Positions 37,109 through 44,615 of a stretch of 64,000 nucleotides of DNA are shown one piece after another. The position numbers were made by a program, and so were the translations under genes. The stretch comes from Micromonospora thermarum. GTDB lineage: Bacteria > Actinomycetota > Actinomycetes > Mycobacteriales > Micromonosporaceae. The stretch covers positions 1-64,000 of the forward strand of contig NZ_JAATEO010000031.1 in assembly GCF_012034245.1 (NCBI RefSeq). The letters run 5' to 3'. The stretch's first letter is position 1, and each line of letters starts with the position of its first letter. A model generated the notes under the pieces. It was not told where the DNA came from, did no database searches, and saw nothing but the letters and a program-made list of their open reading frames with translations.

Positions 37109-37636
37109 CTACGACCGCGCGGCGGAGGCGAGCAGGGCCGTCACCCGCTCCGCCACCGGCCGAGCCTCGTAGTGCAGACGCCCCAGGTTGAGGTCCGACC
37201 CCGCCACGACGGTCAGCAGCGCGTTCTGGCCGACGGCGAACACGGCCACGTACCCGTGCGTGGTGCGGGTGACGTTCTCCAGGAAGTCGCCGTTGCTCAC
37301 GGCTCGGGCGATCTGCCGGCCGAGCCCCAACTGCGCTGCGGACATCGCGGCAACCGTGTCCACCTCCAGCCCGGTCGAATCGTGTGCCACCAGCAGCCCG
37401 TCAACGGTTGCCACCACCAGGCCCTTCACGTCCGGCAGCCGATCTCTCAACGCGCGGATCTCGCTGAGTACGTCGTCAGTGGCATCCGGCCGGACGTCCA
37501 CGTCGGGTAATGCGGCTACCGGCCGCTCGTCCGTGCTGTGTCTCGCGGCCACCGGCCGCCTCCTTCCCGGGCGGATTCTTCGAAGTAGCCGCACCACGTA
37601 CGCCTCCGTGGCCACGCGCGGCTGGTCGGTGCTCAC
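37109..37636 (-). CDS. Roadblock/LC7 domain protein with basic N-terminal extension (second roadblock gene)
   Basis: 175 residues from the GTG at 37636, which overlaps the upstream stop by one base (TAGTG). Residues 1-55 are a basic, Arg-rich extension (VVRLLRRIRPGRRRP). The roadblock domain follows: LRDRLPDVKGLVVATVDGLL, STGLEVDTVAAMSAAQLGLG, and TTHGYVAVFAVGQNALLTVV. This is closest to the MglB/CvnB type. The extension may contact a membrane or nucleic acid. Confidence 0.8.
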   Translation of the reverse strand: MSTDQPRVATEAYVVRLLRRIRPGRRRPVAARHSTDERPVAALPDVDVRPDATDDVLSEIRALRDRLPDVKGLVVATVDGLLVAHDSTGLEVDTVAAMSAAQLGLGRQIARAVSNGDFLENVTRTTHGYVAVFAVGQNALLTVVAGSDLNLGRLHYEARPVAERVTALLASAARS

Positions 37637-38658
37637 TACAACGCCGCCAGACCGTCGCGAATGCGCAGCAACACGCTCACCGGGCAGACGTCAGGCGACG
37701 GTCCCGCCCCGTCCGACCAGCGCACCGGTGACGCCGTGCGGCGCGCCAAGGGGCGGTCGTCGGCCGAGAGCGGTACAGGTCCGGCGTCGACCCCGGCAAC
37801 GACGGCGAGTGGTGCCGGCTCGGCCCCGGCCGGAGCGGGGTGGGCGGGCGGCTCAAGCGCCTGCTCGTCCGCGTCCTCTCCGGTACCGATCCCGTCATCG
37901 GGCGCCGTCGCGTCGGCCGACGAGTGGTCTCCCGCGCCGATCCACCGTCCGGCGGCGCCCCTGCCGCCGGGCCGACCCGGCCCCACCAGGCCTGCCCGGG
38001 CCATCCTGCGGACCTCGAGCAGGGTGGCGAACGTGTCGCGCCCCAGGGAACGGGCCAGATCAATCGGGGTACGACGGCGATCAGCGTGCGCCACGATCTC
38101 CCATTGCAGCGCGTTGAGACCGACGTGGTGCCCCGACAGCGACCGCACCGGCACCACGGCGTGCGTGTCCATCCGTGAATCCGGCCAGGCGTCGTCGAGC
38201 GCACGGCGTCGGCGATCCACCTCCGCGCACGCGTCCCTCAGATCCACCCGCACCACCGGGCCGATCGCCGGCGTCTCGCCCATGTCGAGGCGTATCGCGC
38301 TGTCCAGACAGAGCAGGAACAGGGCCGCGCCGTGGAGGGCCGAGAGGACCGTCGCTTCCAGCTCGACCGGGGTCAGCAGGCCACCCTGCACCAGCCTCTC
38401 GCCGACGCGATGGCTCGCCCGGCCGGCCGCGACGGCCTCGCGCCAGGAGGCGACGGGCAACCGCCCGGACGCTGTCAGCAGCCGGTCCACGCCGCACGCC
38501 GACGGGCACTCCGCGTACGTGATCCACCCGTCTGCCACGTAGAGGGTTCCACCCGGCGGGGCAAGCACACGGATGGCCCCGGTCACCCCCATGGCGCACC
38601 AGGTCTCCAAGGTGTCGCGCAGGTGGCGGGACGGCTGCGACACAACGGGAGTGCTCAA
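37636..38658 (-). CDS. Roadblock-operon regulator-like protein (possible DUF4388/PATAN-like)
   Basis: 340 residues from the TTG at 38658, chosen because GAGAGG lies nine bases upstream; other TTG/CTG starts are possible up to the overlap with the previous stop at 38706. The N-terminal half has GVTGAIRVLAPPGGTLYVAD and WITYAECPSACGVDRLLTAS, then LVQGGLLTPVELEATVLSAL, which resembles the PATAN/DUF4388 fold. Residues about 185-240 look like a winged helix (VGLNALQWEIVAHADRRRTP, then LARSLGRDTFATLLEVRRMA). A Pro/Ala-rich tail follows. The assignment is from pattern only. Its place between roadblock genes suggests a DNA-binding output of the same system. Confidence 0.6.
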   Translation of the reverse strand: MSTPVVSQPSRHLRDTLETWCAMGVTGAIRVLAPPGGTLYVADGWITYAECPSACGVDRLLTASGRLPVASWREAVAAGRASHRVGERLVQGGLLTPVELEATVLSALHGAALFLLCLDSAIRLDMGETPAIGPVVRVDLRDACAEVDRRRRALDDAWPDSRMDTHAVVPVRSLSGHHVGLNALQWEIVAHADRRRTPIDLARSLGRDTFATLLEVRRMARAGLVGPGRPGGRGAAGRWIGAGDHSSADATAPDDGIGTGEDADEQALEPPAHPAPAGAEPAPLAVVAGVDAGPVPLSADDRPLARRTASPVRWSDGAGPSPDVCPVSVLLRIRDGLAAL

Positions 38659-38702
38659 CTCGGCGAACCTCTCGGGTGAGCAACACAGCAAAGACGTGGC
38701 GA

Positions 38703-39086
38703 TCAGCCAGCGACGAGTTCCGCGGCGGTCGAACGCAGATGGCGCTGGGCCATCGCGAGGTTGCCGAGCGCCCGGTCCAGCCAGACGTAGAGCGCCATTC
38801 GGGCATGCGGGCGGCCGCCGACGAAGTGGATCAGGTGGTAACCGTTCTCCGCGGAGACCACGATGTCGTCGACGTGGTTCACCTGACCGGTGCTCACGAA
38901 GGCGGCGGTACTCAAGGCCGAGTGCGCCACGTTCGAGACGCCCGCGGCGGTCACATGATGGTCCTCGCTCGGCGTCCGCCCGGCGGCGCCGACGCTGAGC
39001 CCGCTGGTGAAGTCCACCAGGTTGGCACCGAGGGCGCCGCGGATTGCCATAATCTGCCGGAGGCAACCCTCAGTGTCGAACACCAT
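38703..39086 (-). CDS. Roadblock/LC7 domain protein (first roadblock gene)
   Basis: 127 residues from the ATG at 39086. MVFDTEGCLRQIMAIRGALG is followed by ANLVDFTSGLSVGAAGRTPS, the VSNVAHSALSTAAF helix, VVSAENGYHLIHFVGGRPHA and a C-terminal ALGNLAMAQRHLRSTAAELV. The last block is close to the C-terminal end of the third roadblock protein (GRANLAMARHQLRRIEEDL), so the two are paralogues. It is the first gene of the operon; a repeat array lies about 250 bases upstream. Confidence 0.78.
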   Translation of the reverse strand: MVFDTEGCLRQIMAIRGALGANLVDFTSGLSVGAAGRTPSEDHHVTAAGVSNVAHSALSTAAFVSTGQVNHVDDIVVSAENGYHLIHFVGGRPHARMALYVWLDRALGNLAMAQRHLRSTAAELVAG

Positions 39087-39336
39087 CGTTCTCCCGCAGA
39101 TGCATTCGTCTATCCGGTGCCGTTCTCGGCACCAGCCTGCCGTGCGATGACCTGAGCCCTTTTGCCACAGCGGATGGTACATCATTCGGTGTATCCGGGT
39201 CACCACCCGGCGTGATCCTCTGCTGCGGACGCAGTGTTTGGCGAACATTTTCGGCGGCGCTCGGTACCGCTCCCCCGCACCGGCCATCGGGCTCATTAAG
39301 TGTTACGTGCGCGATCAGTCCTGCCGGCCATACATA

Positions 39337-39409
39337 ATCGAGTAGTCAGCCCGCCAGATCGAGTAGCGGGCCAGCCTATTTGAGTAATCGCCCCCGCCTG
39401 ATCGAGTAG
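39337..39409. promoter_or_regulatory. Four direct repeats of ATCGAGTAG spaced 21-22 bp
   Basis: Copies start at 39337, 39358, 39379 (diverged, TTTGAGTAA) and 39401; spacings are 21, 21 and 22 bases, or two helical turns. Spacers are rich in GCC. Identical spacing on one DNA face is typical of cooperative activator or repressor sites. The array lies about 250 bases upstream of the first roadblock gene and about 460 upstream of deoD, which is on the other strand. Confidence 0.6.
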
Positions 39410-39659
39410 GTCGAGCTATTCCCCGTCAGCCAGACCTGGCGATCCGGTCGACCGGCCGCCAAACGCCGCCACGAAACATTTCGGCTCAACATTTCAAAAT
39501 CGCACGCCCGGAACCGGTACGACGAGGAAAAGCGGCTGCTCACCCTGGCATAACCGGCTGTGCGGGGCGCCAGGGGCGGGTCGAACTCCGCCAGGCTGCT
39601 GCGGGACAGCCGCGGACAGGCCGATCCGGTCTTCGAGCAGCGGCGGGACCAGAAGCGGA

Positions 39660-39693
39660 ACGCCCGGTCGATCCCTACGGATCGACCGGGCGT
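39660..39693 (-). terminator. Hairpin terminator of tRNA-Ser(CGA)
   Basis: A perfect 15-bp stem (ACGCCCGGTCGATCC and its complement) with loop CTAC, 17 bases past the 3' end of the tRNA on the minus strand. Confidence 0.8.
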
Positions 39694-39709
39694 CCTCGCA
39701 TTTCACGAG

Positions 39710-39796
39710 CGGTGGCGGCGGGATTTGAACCCGCGGAGGGCTTGCACCCTCACACGCTTTCGAGGCGTGCTCCTTAGGCCACTCGGACACACCACC
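39710..39796 (-). tRNA. tRNA-Ser(CGA)
   Basis: 87 bases on the minus strand. Acceptor GGTGGTG/CGCCACC with discriminator G; anticodon arm CACGC-CTCGAAA-GCGTG with CGA (complement at 39760-39762); a long variable arm (TGAGGGTGCAAGCCCTC) marks a class II serine tRNA; T arm GCGGG-TTCAAAT-CCCGC. CCA is not encoded. It reads UCG codons. A terminator follows at 39660-39693. Confidence 0.96.
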
Positions 39797-39871
39797 GCCG
39801 AGTAGGGTACAGGACCGCGGGATCGGACGCCGAACCGGTATGCCGCTGGGCGGCCTGGCAGGATCCTTGCC

Positions 39872-40579
39872 ATGAGTACGCACATCGGCGCGAAGCCGGG
39901 AGAGATCGCCGAGCGGGTCCTGATGCCGGGTGACCCGCTGCGGGCCAAGTGGATCGCGGAGACCTACCTCGAGGGCGCCCAGTGCTACTCGACCGTCCGC
40001 GGGATGCTCGGCTTCACCGGCCGCTGGAACGGCGTCGACGTCTCCGTCCAGGGCTCGGGCATGGGCATGCCGTCCGCCTCGATCTACGCTCACGAGCTGG
40101 TCAACGAGTACGGCGTGAAGTCGCTGATCCGGGTCGGCTCGTGCGGCGCCCTCACCGAGGACCTCCGGCTGCGCGACGTGGTGGCCGCGATCGGGTCGTC
40201 CACCGACTCGAACATGAACCGGATGCGCTTCGACGGGCTGATCGACTACGCGCCGGTCGCCGACTTCGGGCTGCTGCGCACTTCGGTCGAGGTGGCCGAG
40301 CGGCGCGGCATCACCATGCGGGTCGGGCCGATCCTGGCGGCGGACGCCTTCTACACCGACCGGCCGGACCTCTACGACACCCTCGCCGACTACGGCGTCC
40401 TGGCGGTGGAGATGGAGTCCGCGGCGCTCTACACGATCGCGGCCCGGTTCAAGGCCCGCGCGCTCACGATCCTGACCGTGAGCGACCACATCCGCACCGG
40501 CGAGAAGACCACGTCGCAGGAGCGGGAGCAGACGTTCAGCCAGATGGTGGAGATCGCGCTCGACACGATCATCGCCTGA
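39872..40579 (+). CDS. deoD: Purine-nucleoside phosphorylase (DeoD type)
   Basis: 235 residues, the size of hexameric DeoD enzymes. It cleaves purine nucleosides with phosphate to base and ribose-1-phosphate. STHIGAKPGEIAERVLMPGD begins the fold; GMGMPSASIYAHELVNEY and LIRVGSCGALTEDLRLRD are the family signature; VEMESAALYT binds ribose and SDHIRTGEKTT holds the catalytic Asp. It is single in its transcript, with a terminator directly after. Confidence 0.95.
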   Translation: MSTHIGAKPGEIAERVLMPGDPLRAKWIAETYLEGAQCYSTVRGMLGFTGRWNGVDVSVQGSGMGMPSASIYAHELVNEYGVKSLIRVGSCGALTEDLRLRDVVAAIGSSTDSNMNRMRFDGLIDYAPVADFGLLRTSVEVAERRGITMRVGPILAADAFYTDRPDLYDTLADYGVLAVEMESAALYTIAARFKARALTILTVSDHIRTGEKTTSQEREQTFSQMVEIALDTIIA

Positions 40580-40593
40580 TCGAGGCCCGGTAC

Positions 40594-40629
40594 CACCGCC
40601 CCGCCGCCCGTCCGGGTGGCGGGGCGGTG
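40594..40629 (+). terminator. Hairpin terminator of deoD
   Basis: Perfect 12-bp stem (CACCGCCCCGCC and its complement) with a 12-base loop, 14 bases after the deoD stop. Confidence 0.75.
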
Positions 40630-40668
40630 TGCGTCAGGAGGGTGAGCGCGATCACGACCGAAAACAAT

Positions 40669-40680
40669 ACGACCGGTCGT
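40669..40680. promoter_or_regulatory. Palindromic operator ACGACCGGTCGT
   Basis: A perfect 12-bp palindrome 22 bases before the TetR start, with a partial extra copy (CACGACCG) at 40653. The form ACGACCGGTCGT is common for TetR-family sites, so autoregulation is likely. Confidence 0.75.
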
Positions 40681-40702
40681 GCTAATTGAGTACGCTGCCC
40701 CC

Positions 40703-41341
40703 ATGACCGTCGACGGACGCCTCGCCCGGGGTGAACGAACCCGCACGGCCGCGCTGGACGCGGCCGTGGTGCTGGCCACCGAGGCCGGCCTGCACGGGCT
40801 CAGCCTGGCGCAGCTCGCCGACACGCTGAGCGTGAGCAAGTCCGGGCTCTTCGCGCACTGGCGATCCAAGGAGGCGCTCCAGCTGGCCGCGATCGACCGG
40901 GCGGTGGAGCAGTGGCGGGAGCGGATCGTCGAGCCGGCGCTGCGCGCCCCGCGCGGCGTACGCCGGCTCCGGGCGCTGCACGAGGCCAGGATCGACTTCT
41001 ACGCGGCGCGGGTACTCCCCGGCGGTTGCTTCTTCGCCAACACCCAGTTCGAGTTCAACGCCCGCCCCGGCCCGGTGCGGGACCGCCTGGCCGAGGCGTA
41101 CGCCCGGTGGACGGCCTTCCTCGAACAGCTCGTCCAGCAGGCGGTCGACGCCGGCGAGCTCGCCGCCGATCTGGACGTCGCCCAGCTGGCGTACGAGATC
41201 GACGCGCTCGGGATGAGTGCCGCGATGCAGTCCCGGCTGCTGGATCCGGACGCCGCCTACCGGCACGCCCGCCAGGGCCTGCTGGACCGCCTCCGGGCGC
41301 TCTGCCCGGACCCGACCCTGCTATCGGAAGGCCTCACATGA
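40703..41341 (+). CDS. TetR/AcrR family transcriptional regulator
   Basis: 212 residues from the ATG at 40703. The HTH domain covers about 10-58 (ERTRTAALDAAVVLATEAGL, LAQLADTLSVSKSGLFAHWR). The ligand domain follows, with LPGGCFFANTQFEFNARPGP and VQQAVDAGELAADLDV typical of the C-terminal TetR_C subgroup that has the GGCF motif. It probably represses itself and the downstream thioesterase in response to an acyl-CoA or drug. The stop overlaps the thioesterase start by four bases. A palindromic operator lies just upstream. Confidence 0.88.
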   Translation: MTVDGRLARGERTRTAALDAAVVLATEAGLHGLSLAQLADTLSVSKSGLFAHWRSKEALQLAAIDRAVEQWRERIVEPALRAPRGVRRLRALHEARIDFYAARVLPGGCFFANTQFEFNARPGPVRDRLAEAYARWTAFLEQLVQQAVDAGELAADLDVAQLAYEIDALGMSAAMQSRLLDPDAAYRHARQGLLDRLRALCPDPTLLSEGLT

Positions 41342-41793
41342 GCCACGCCCTCGCCGACCCGCCCGCGGTCGACTTCGGTCACGTCGAGCACGTCACCGTG
41401 CACTTCGACGACCTCGACGCCCTCGGGATCCTGCACAACGCCCGGTACGCGGTGCTCCTGGAGCGTGCGCTGACCCCGTACTGGGCCGACCGGGGCGTCG
41501 CCTTCCAGGGCGCGAGCAGCGCGCCGGACGTCTTCCACGCGGTCCGCGAGTTCGCGATCACGTTCCGGGCGCCGATCACCGGCACCGGCCCGGTCGCCGT
41601 GCACTTCTGGCTCGACCGCTTCGGCACCAGCAGCGCCGAGTACGCGTTCCAGTTCCGCTCGGTCGACGGCACGACCGTGTACGCCGAGGGCCGGCGGGCG
41701 ATCGTCCGCCTCGACCCGGCCACCATGCGGCCGGCGCCCTGGACCGACGCCGCGCGGGCGGTGGCCGCCACCCTGCTCCGCCCGGAGCGTTAG
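41338..41793 (+). CDS. Acyl-CoA thioesterase (4-hydroxybenzoyl-CoA thioesterase family)
   Basis: 151 residues with the hotdog fold. FGHVEHVTVHFDDLDALGIL, then HNARYAVLLERALTPYW, holds the conserved Asp of this family near residue 28 and the HNARY segment. FAITFRAPITGTGPVAVHFW forms the core strand. It hydrolyses an acyl or aroyl-CoA; the substrate is not predictable. It is in an operon with the TetR gene (ATGA overlap), so its substrate or product may be the TetR ligand. Confidence 0.82.
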   Translation: MSHALADPPAVDFGHVEHVTVHFDDLDALGILHNARYAVLLERALTPYWADRGVAFQGASSAPDVFHAVREFAITFRAPITGTGPVAVHFWLDRFGTSSAEYAFQFRSVDGTTVYAEGRRAIVRLDPATMRPAPWTDAARAVAATLLRPER

Positions 41794-41842
41794 GAAGGGG
41801 CCCTTCCACTACCGCGGGGCGTCGACGAGGGCCGCTTCCTTA
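41789..41842. repeat. Copy of the GTTAGGAAGGGGCCCTTCC palindromic repeat
   Basis: The repeat includes the stop codon of the thioesterase gene, and a partial inverted copy (GGGCCGCTTCCTTA) follows at 41829-41842. It is the same family as the pair at 23780-23830 and lies between convergent genes. Confidence 0.7.
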
Positions 41843-41847
41843 CCCCC

Positions 41848-42492
41848 TCAGCGGAAGAAGGCGCGCAGCACTGCGGCGGTCTCGGTCTCGAGAACGCCGC
41901 CGTAGACCTCCGGGCGGTGGTTGAGCCGGCGGTCGCGCAGCACGTCCCAGAGTGAGCCGGCCGCGCCGGTCTTCGGCTCCCAGGCCCCGAAGACAACGGT
42001 CGAGACCCGGGCCAGCACCAGCGCGCCGGCGCACATCGTGCACGGCTCCAGCGTGACCACCAGGGTGCAGCCGTCGAGCCGCCAGCGGCCCAGCCGCTCG
42101 GCCGCCCGGCGCAGCGCCAGCACCTCGGCGTGCGCGGTCGGGTCGCCGGTCAGCTCCCGCTCATTGCGGCCGGTCGCCAGCTCCGCGCCGTCCGGGCCGT
42201 AGAGCACGGCCCCCACCGGGATGTCGTCGGCGGTGGCCGCCGTGTCCGGCCCGGTCACGGCGATCTCCAGCGCCCGGCGCATCCAGAGTTCGTACCGCTG
42301 CCGGCGGCCGGCGTCGTCCGGGTCGGCCAGTCCCTCGTCCGCCCCGGGGCCGACGCGCGCGGCCCGGCCGGGCGTCGGCTGCCCGGGCCGCACCGTCTCC
42401 AGGGCGGGGTCGGTGGCGTCGGCAGGCTCGCCGCCGTGCGGAAGGGGGGCGCCCCCCGCCGCGGGACCGGACCCGCCCGGCTCAGACCTCAC
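41848..42492 (-). CDS. tadA: tRNA adenosine(34) deaminase
   Basis: 214 residues from the GTG at 42492, supported by GAGG six bases upstream and the overlap with the partner gene; a shorter start at 42282 would also give a complete core. It converts A34 to inosine in the tRNA-Arg anticodon. Zinc and catalytic motifs: PTAHAEVLALRRA (His and the general-base Glu) and VTLEPCTMCAGAL (two zinc cysteines). The first 70 residues are Gly/Pro/Ala-rich, absent from usual TadA, and probably disordered. Confidence 0.9.
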   Translation of the reverse strand: MRSEPGGSGPAAGGAPLPHGGEPADATDPALETVRPGQPTPGRAARVGPGADEGLADPDDAGRRQRYELWMRRALEIAVTGPDTAATADDIPVGAVLYGPDGAELATGRNERELTGDPTAHAEVLALRRAAERLGRWRLDGCTLVVTLEPCTMCAGALVLARVSTVVFGAWEPKTGAAGSLWDVLRDRRLNHRPEVYGGVLETETAAVLRAFFR

Positions 42493-43006
42493 GCAGTTCC
42501 TCGACCTCGTCGGCGCAGCCGAGCACCGTGCAGATCTCGGCGGTGACGTCGGCCGGCAACATGCCCTCGTGGATGCAGAGCGCGAGCAGCTTCGCCGACG
42601 GAATACCCAGGTCGGCGAGGATGTCCGCGTCGCCGACCGGGTCCGCCTCGGGGTCCACGGCCGGCTGCTCGCTCTCCTCGTCGCCGCCGGCCGGGCGGGC
42701 CTCCTCGGCCTCGTCCAGACCGGTGACCGAGGCCTTCAGATCGCCGACCAGCAGGGCACCCAGGCGGGACTCCTCCGCGTAGGCCGAGTCGGACCCGAAG
42801 ACCCGCAGGTCCTCGCCCTCGTCGAGACGCAGGATCACCAGGTACGCGTCCTCGGCCTCGACGAAGAGCAGCGACAGGTCGGCGTCCGGGTCGACGTCGC
42901 GCAAGCGTTCGGCGACCTCGTCGATGTCGGTGACCCCGCGCAGGCTCACCTCGGCGGCGGTCCAGCCGCTCTCGTCGCGCACCACCGCCGCAGCGAAATA
43001 CGACAC
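42482..43006 (-). CDS. tRNA adenosine deaminase-associated protein
   Basis: 174 residues, acidic. MSYFAAAVVRDESGWTAAEV is the family opening; VSLRGVTDIDEVAERLRDVD and FVEAEDAYLVILRLDEGEDL follow. The C-terminal helix LLALCIHEGMLPADVTAEIC is conserved. It is found next to tadA in actinobacteria and overlaps it here by eleven bases. Its role is not known; a chaperone or regulator of TadA is inferred from linkage. Confidence 0.85.
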   Translation of the reverse strand: MSYFAAAVVRDESGWTAAEVSLRGVTDIDEVAERLRDVDPDADLSLLFVEAEDAYLVILRLDEGEDLRVFGSDSAYAEESRLGALLVGDLKASVTGLDEAEEARPAGGDEESEQPAVDPEADPVGDADILADLGIPSAKLLALCIHEGMLPADVTAEICTVLGCADEVEELREV

Positions 43007-43128
43007 GGTCCCCCCAAACTGCCTCGGCGCCCCTACAGCCGACCCGTTACGCGTGCACGTTAGCCGGTCGGGTCGGCAGGCGACCGGTCAACGCCCCGAA
43101 GGGCCGGCCAATCCTGGGGAAAGTCGGG

Positions 43129-43296
43129 TCAACCGGCGAGGCGTCGCCGGGTGGCGATGAGCTGCTTCAGTCGCTCGCTGCGGAGACGCTGCGGCCGCTC
43201 CCGCTGGCGTACCGCCCGGGCACCCGCCAACTCGGCGAGGAGTTGCAGGCGGCGGCGGCTGCGCTCAGGGTCGAGCCGCGGAGTGGTCCAGGCCAT
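43129..43296 (-). CDS. Small basic protein (55 residues), putative
   Basis: An ATG at 43296 opens 55 codons ending in TGA. The peptide (MAWTTPRLDPERSRRRLQLL, then LAGARAVRQRERP) is arginine-rich and looks like a single charged helix. There is no clear ribosome binding site, and in such GC-rich DNA short open frames are common. It lies between two real minus-strand genes and has third-position G/C bias, so a real small gene is possible. Confidence 0.35.
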   Translation of the reverse strand: MAWTTPRLDPERSRRRLQLLAELAGARAVRQRERPQRLRSERLKQLIATRRRLAG

Positions 43297-43375
43297 ACCG
43301 CCGAGAGTGCGGCAGCCTACACGGTCACGTCAAGACGGGCTTCGCTGCGCAGCCGCGCCACGACGGACGGCGACG

Positions 43376-43741
43376 TCACCAGAGTGGCCAGTCGCCGTTC
43401 GTCGCCCACCGGGCCACCACGATCACCGCCGCGATGCTCCACCCGCCGCCGGTGACGATGGCGATCCCGGCGCCCACTCCCCGGTCGCCGTGGCGCACCA
43501 GCAGGAGGGCGACCAGCCAGGCGAGGCCACCGGCGACGATCGTCCACCACGCGTACGTCCGGACGCTCGTGCCGAGCAGCCCGAACAGCAGCAGCCAGGC
43601 CGCCGCGCCGGCGCCACCGAGGGCGACACCGGCGCCGGAGACCGGGTGCGGCTCCCGGTAGGTGGGCCGCGCCGGGGGCCCGGACGGGAACAGCCCCGAC
43701 GGGCTACGCGGGCGGAACCCGCCGTAGGGATCGCTCGTCAC
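43376..43741 (-). CDS. Small membrane protein
   Basis: 121 residues from the GTG at 43741. A Pro-rich cytoplasmic N-terminus (SDPYGGFRPRSPSGLFP) is followed by three hydrophobic segments: GAGAAAWLLLFGLLGTSV, YAWWTIVAGGLAWLVALLLV and GIAIVTGGGWSIAAVIVVA. I recognise no family. It is divergent from the M23 lipoprotein gene, with a 60-base shared region. Confidence 0.65.
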   Translation of the reverse strand: MTSDPYGGFRPRSPSGLFPSGPPARPTYREPHPVSGAGVALGGAGAAAWLLLFGLLGTSVRTYAWWTIVAGGLAWLVALLLVRHGDRGVGAGIAIVTGGGWSIAAVIVVARWATNGDWPLW

Positions 43742-43803
43742 GGTCGCTCCTCCCCCCACGCACGCCTCTCGTCCTCACCGTACTGGTCTGTCAGGATGGC
43801 CGG

Positions 43804-44544
43804 ATGCCCCCGCCGTCGACCGGACACCGCCCGGCGTACCCGGTCCTGCTGCTGCTCGTGTCGGTGCTGGCCGCCGGTTGCGCGACGACCCGGCCGGGGG
43901 CGGACGTCGGCAGGCCCACCGCACCGGCCACCGCGGACCAGCCGGCCGCGTCGTCGCCCGCCGGCCCCGCGCCGGCCGCCGCGACCTCCGGGGGCACGTC
44001 GGCGGCACCGACCCGCGCCGGGCTCACGCACGTCTTCCCGGTACGCGCCCGCAAGGTCGCCTACCACCCGACCCACTCGGCCTACCCCGGCACGGACATC
44101 TTCGCCGACTGCGGGGAGCCGGTCGTGGCGGTCACCGACGGGACGGTCCTGGAGGTCAGCCGGGTGGACCGGTTCGACCCGCGCGGCCCGCTCGGCCCGT
44201 GGAACGGCGGGCTGTCGGTCTCCGTGCTCGGTGACGACGGGGTCCGCTACTACGGCTCGCACCTGACCGAGGTCGCCGCCGGGATCGACCGAGGGGTCCG
44301 CGTGCGGGCCGGCCAGCAGCTCGGCACGGTGGGCCGCACCGGCAACGCGAACAACGTCTGCCACCTGCACTTCGGCATCTCACCGCCGTGCACGGGGCAG
44401 GACGGCTGGTGGATCCGGCGCGGCGTGGTCTGGCCGGCGCCCTATCTGGACGCGTGGCGGCGCGGCGTCGACCGCAGCCCGGCGACCGAGGTGACGGCCT
44501 GGCACCGCCGGCACGGCTGCCCGAAGGCGCCGGCGGGCCGCTGA
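43804..44544 (+). CDS. M23-family murein endopeptidase lipoprotein
   Basis: 246 residues. The lipoprotein signal ends VLAAGCATT (Cys about 25) before a Pro/Ala/Ser linker. The LysM-free M23 (lysostaphin-like) domain starts at about 77: HPTHSAYPGTDIFADCG holds the first zinc ligands (H93 and D100 region), VVAVTDGTVLEVS is the core, and NVCHLHFGISPP the second ligand set. It cuts peptide crosslinks of peptidoglycan during growth or sporulation. It is followed after 70 bases by the PHP gene on the same strand. Confidence 0.87.
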   Translation: MPPPSTGHRPAYPVLLLLVSVLAAGCATTRPGADVGRPTAPATADQPAASSPAGPAPAAATSGGTSAAPTRAGLTHVFPVRARKVAYHPTHSAYPGTDIFADCGEPVVAVTDGTVLEVSRVDRFDPRGPLGPWNGGLSVSVLGDDGVRYYGSHLTEVAAGIDRGVRVRAGQQLGTVGRTGNANNVCHLHFGISPPCTGQDGWWIRRGVVWPAPYLDAWRRGVDRSPATEVTAWHRRHGCPKAPAGR

Positions 44545-44615
44545 CCCGACGGGCGGCGCCCCACACGCCGCCGCTCGTCCCCCGAGGCGCGGCGTGGGCG
44601 CGTAGGTTGCAGGGC

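Larger units (their letters stand above)
39087..39709. other. Large gene-free region before the roadblock operon, with a repeat array
   Basis: Some 620 bases without a convincing gene. It is less GC-rich than its surroundings. Features seen are the phased repeat array at 39337-39409 and the terminator of tRNA-Ser(CGA) at 39660-39693. The remainder should contain the promoter of the roadblock operon. Confidence 0.6.

Noticed and set aside
39337..39409. CRISPR array
   Set aside because: The repeats are only nine bases with short GC-rich spacers, there are four copies, and no cas gene is present. Phased binding sites fit better.
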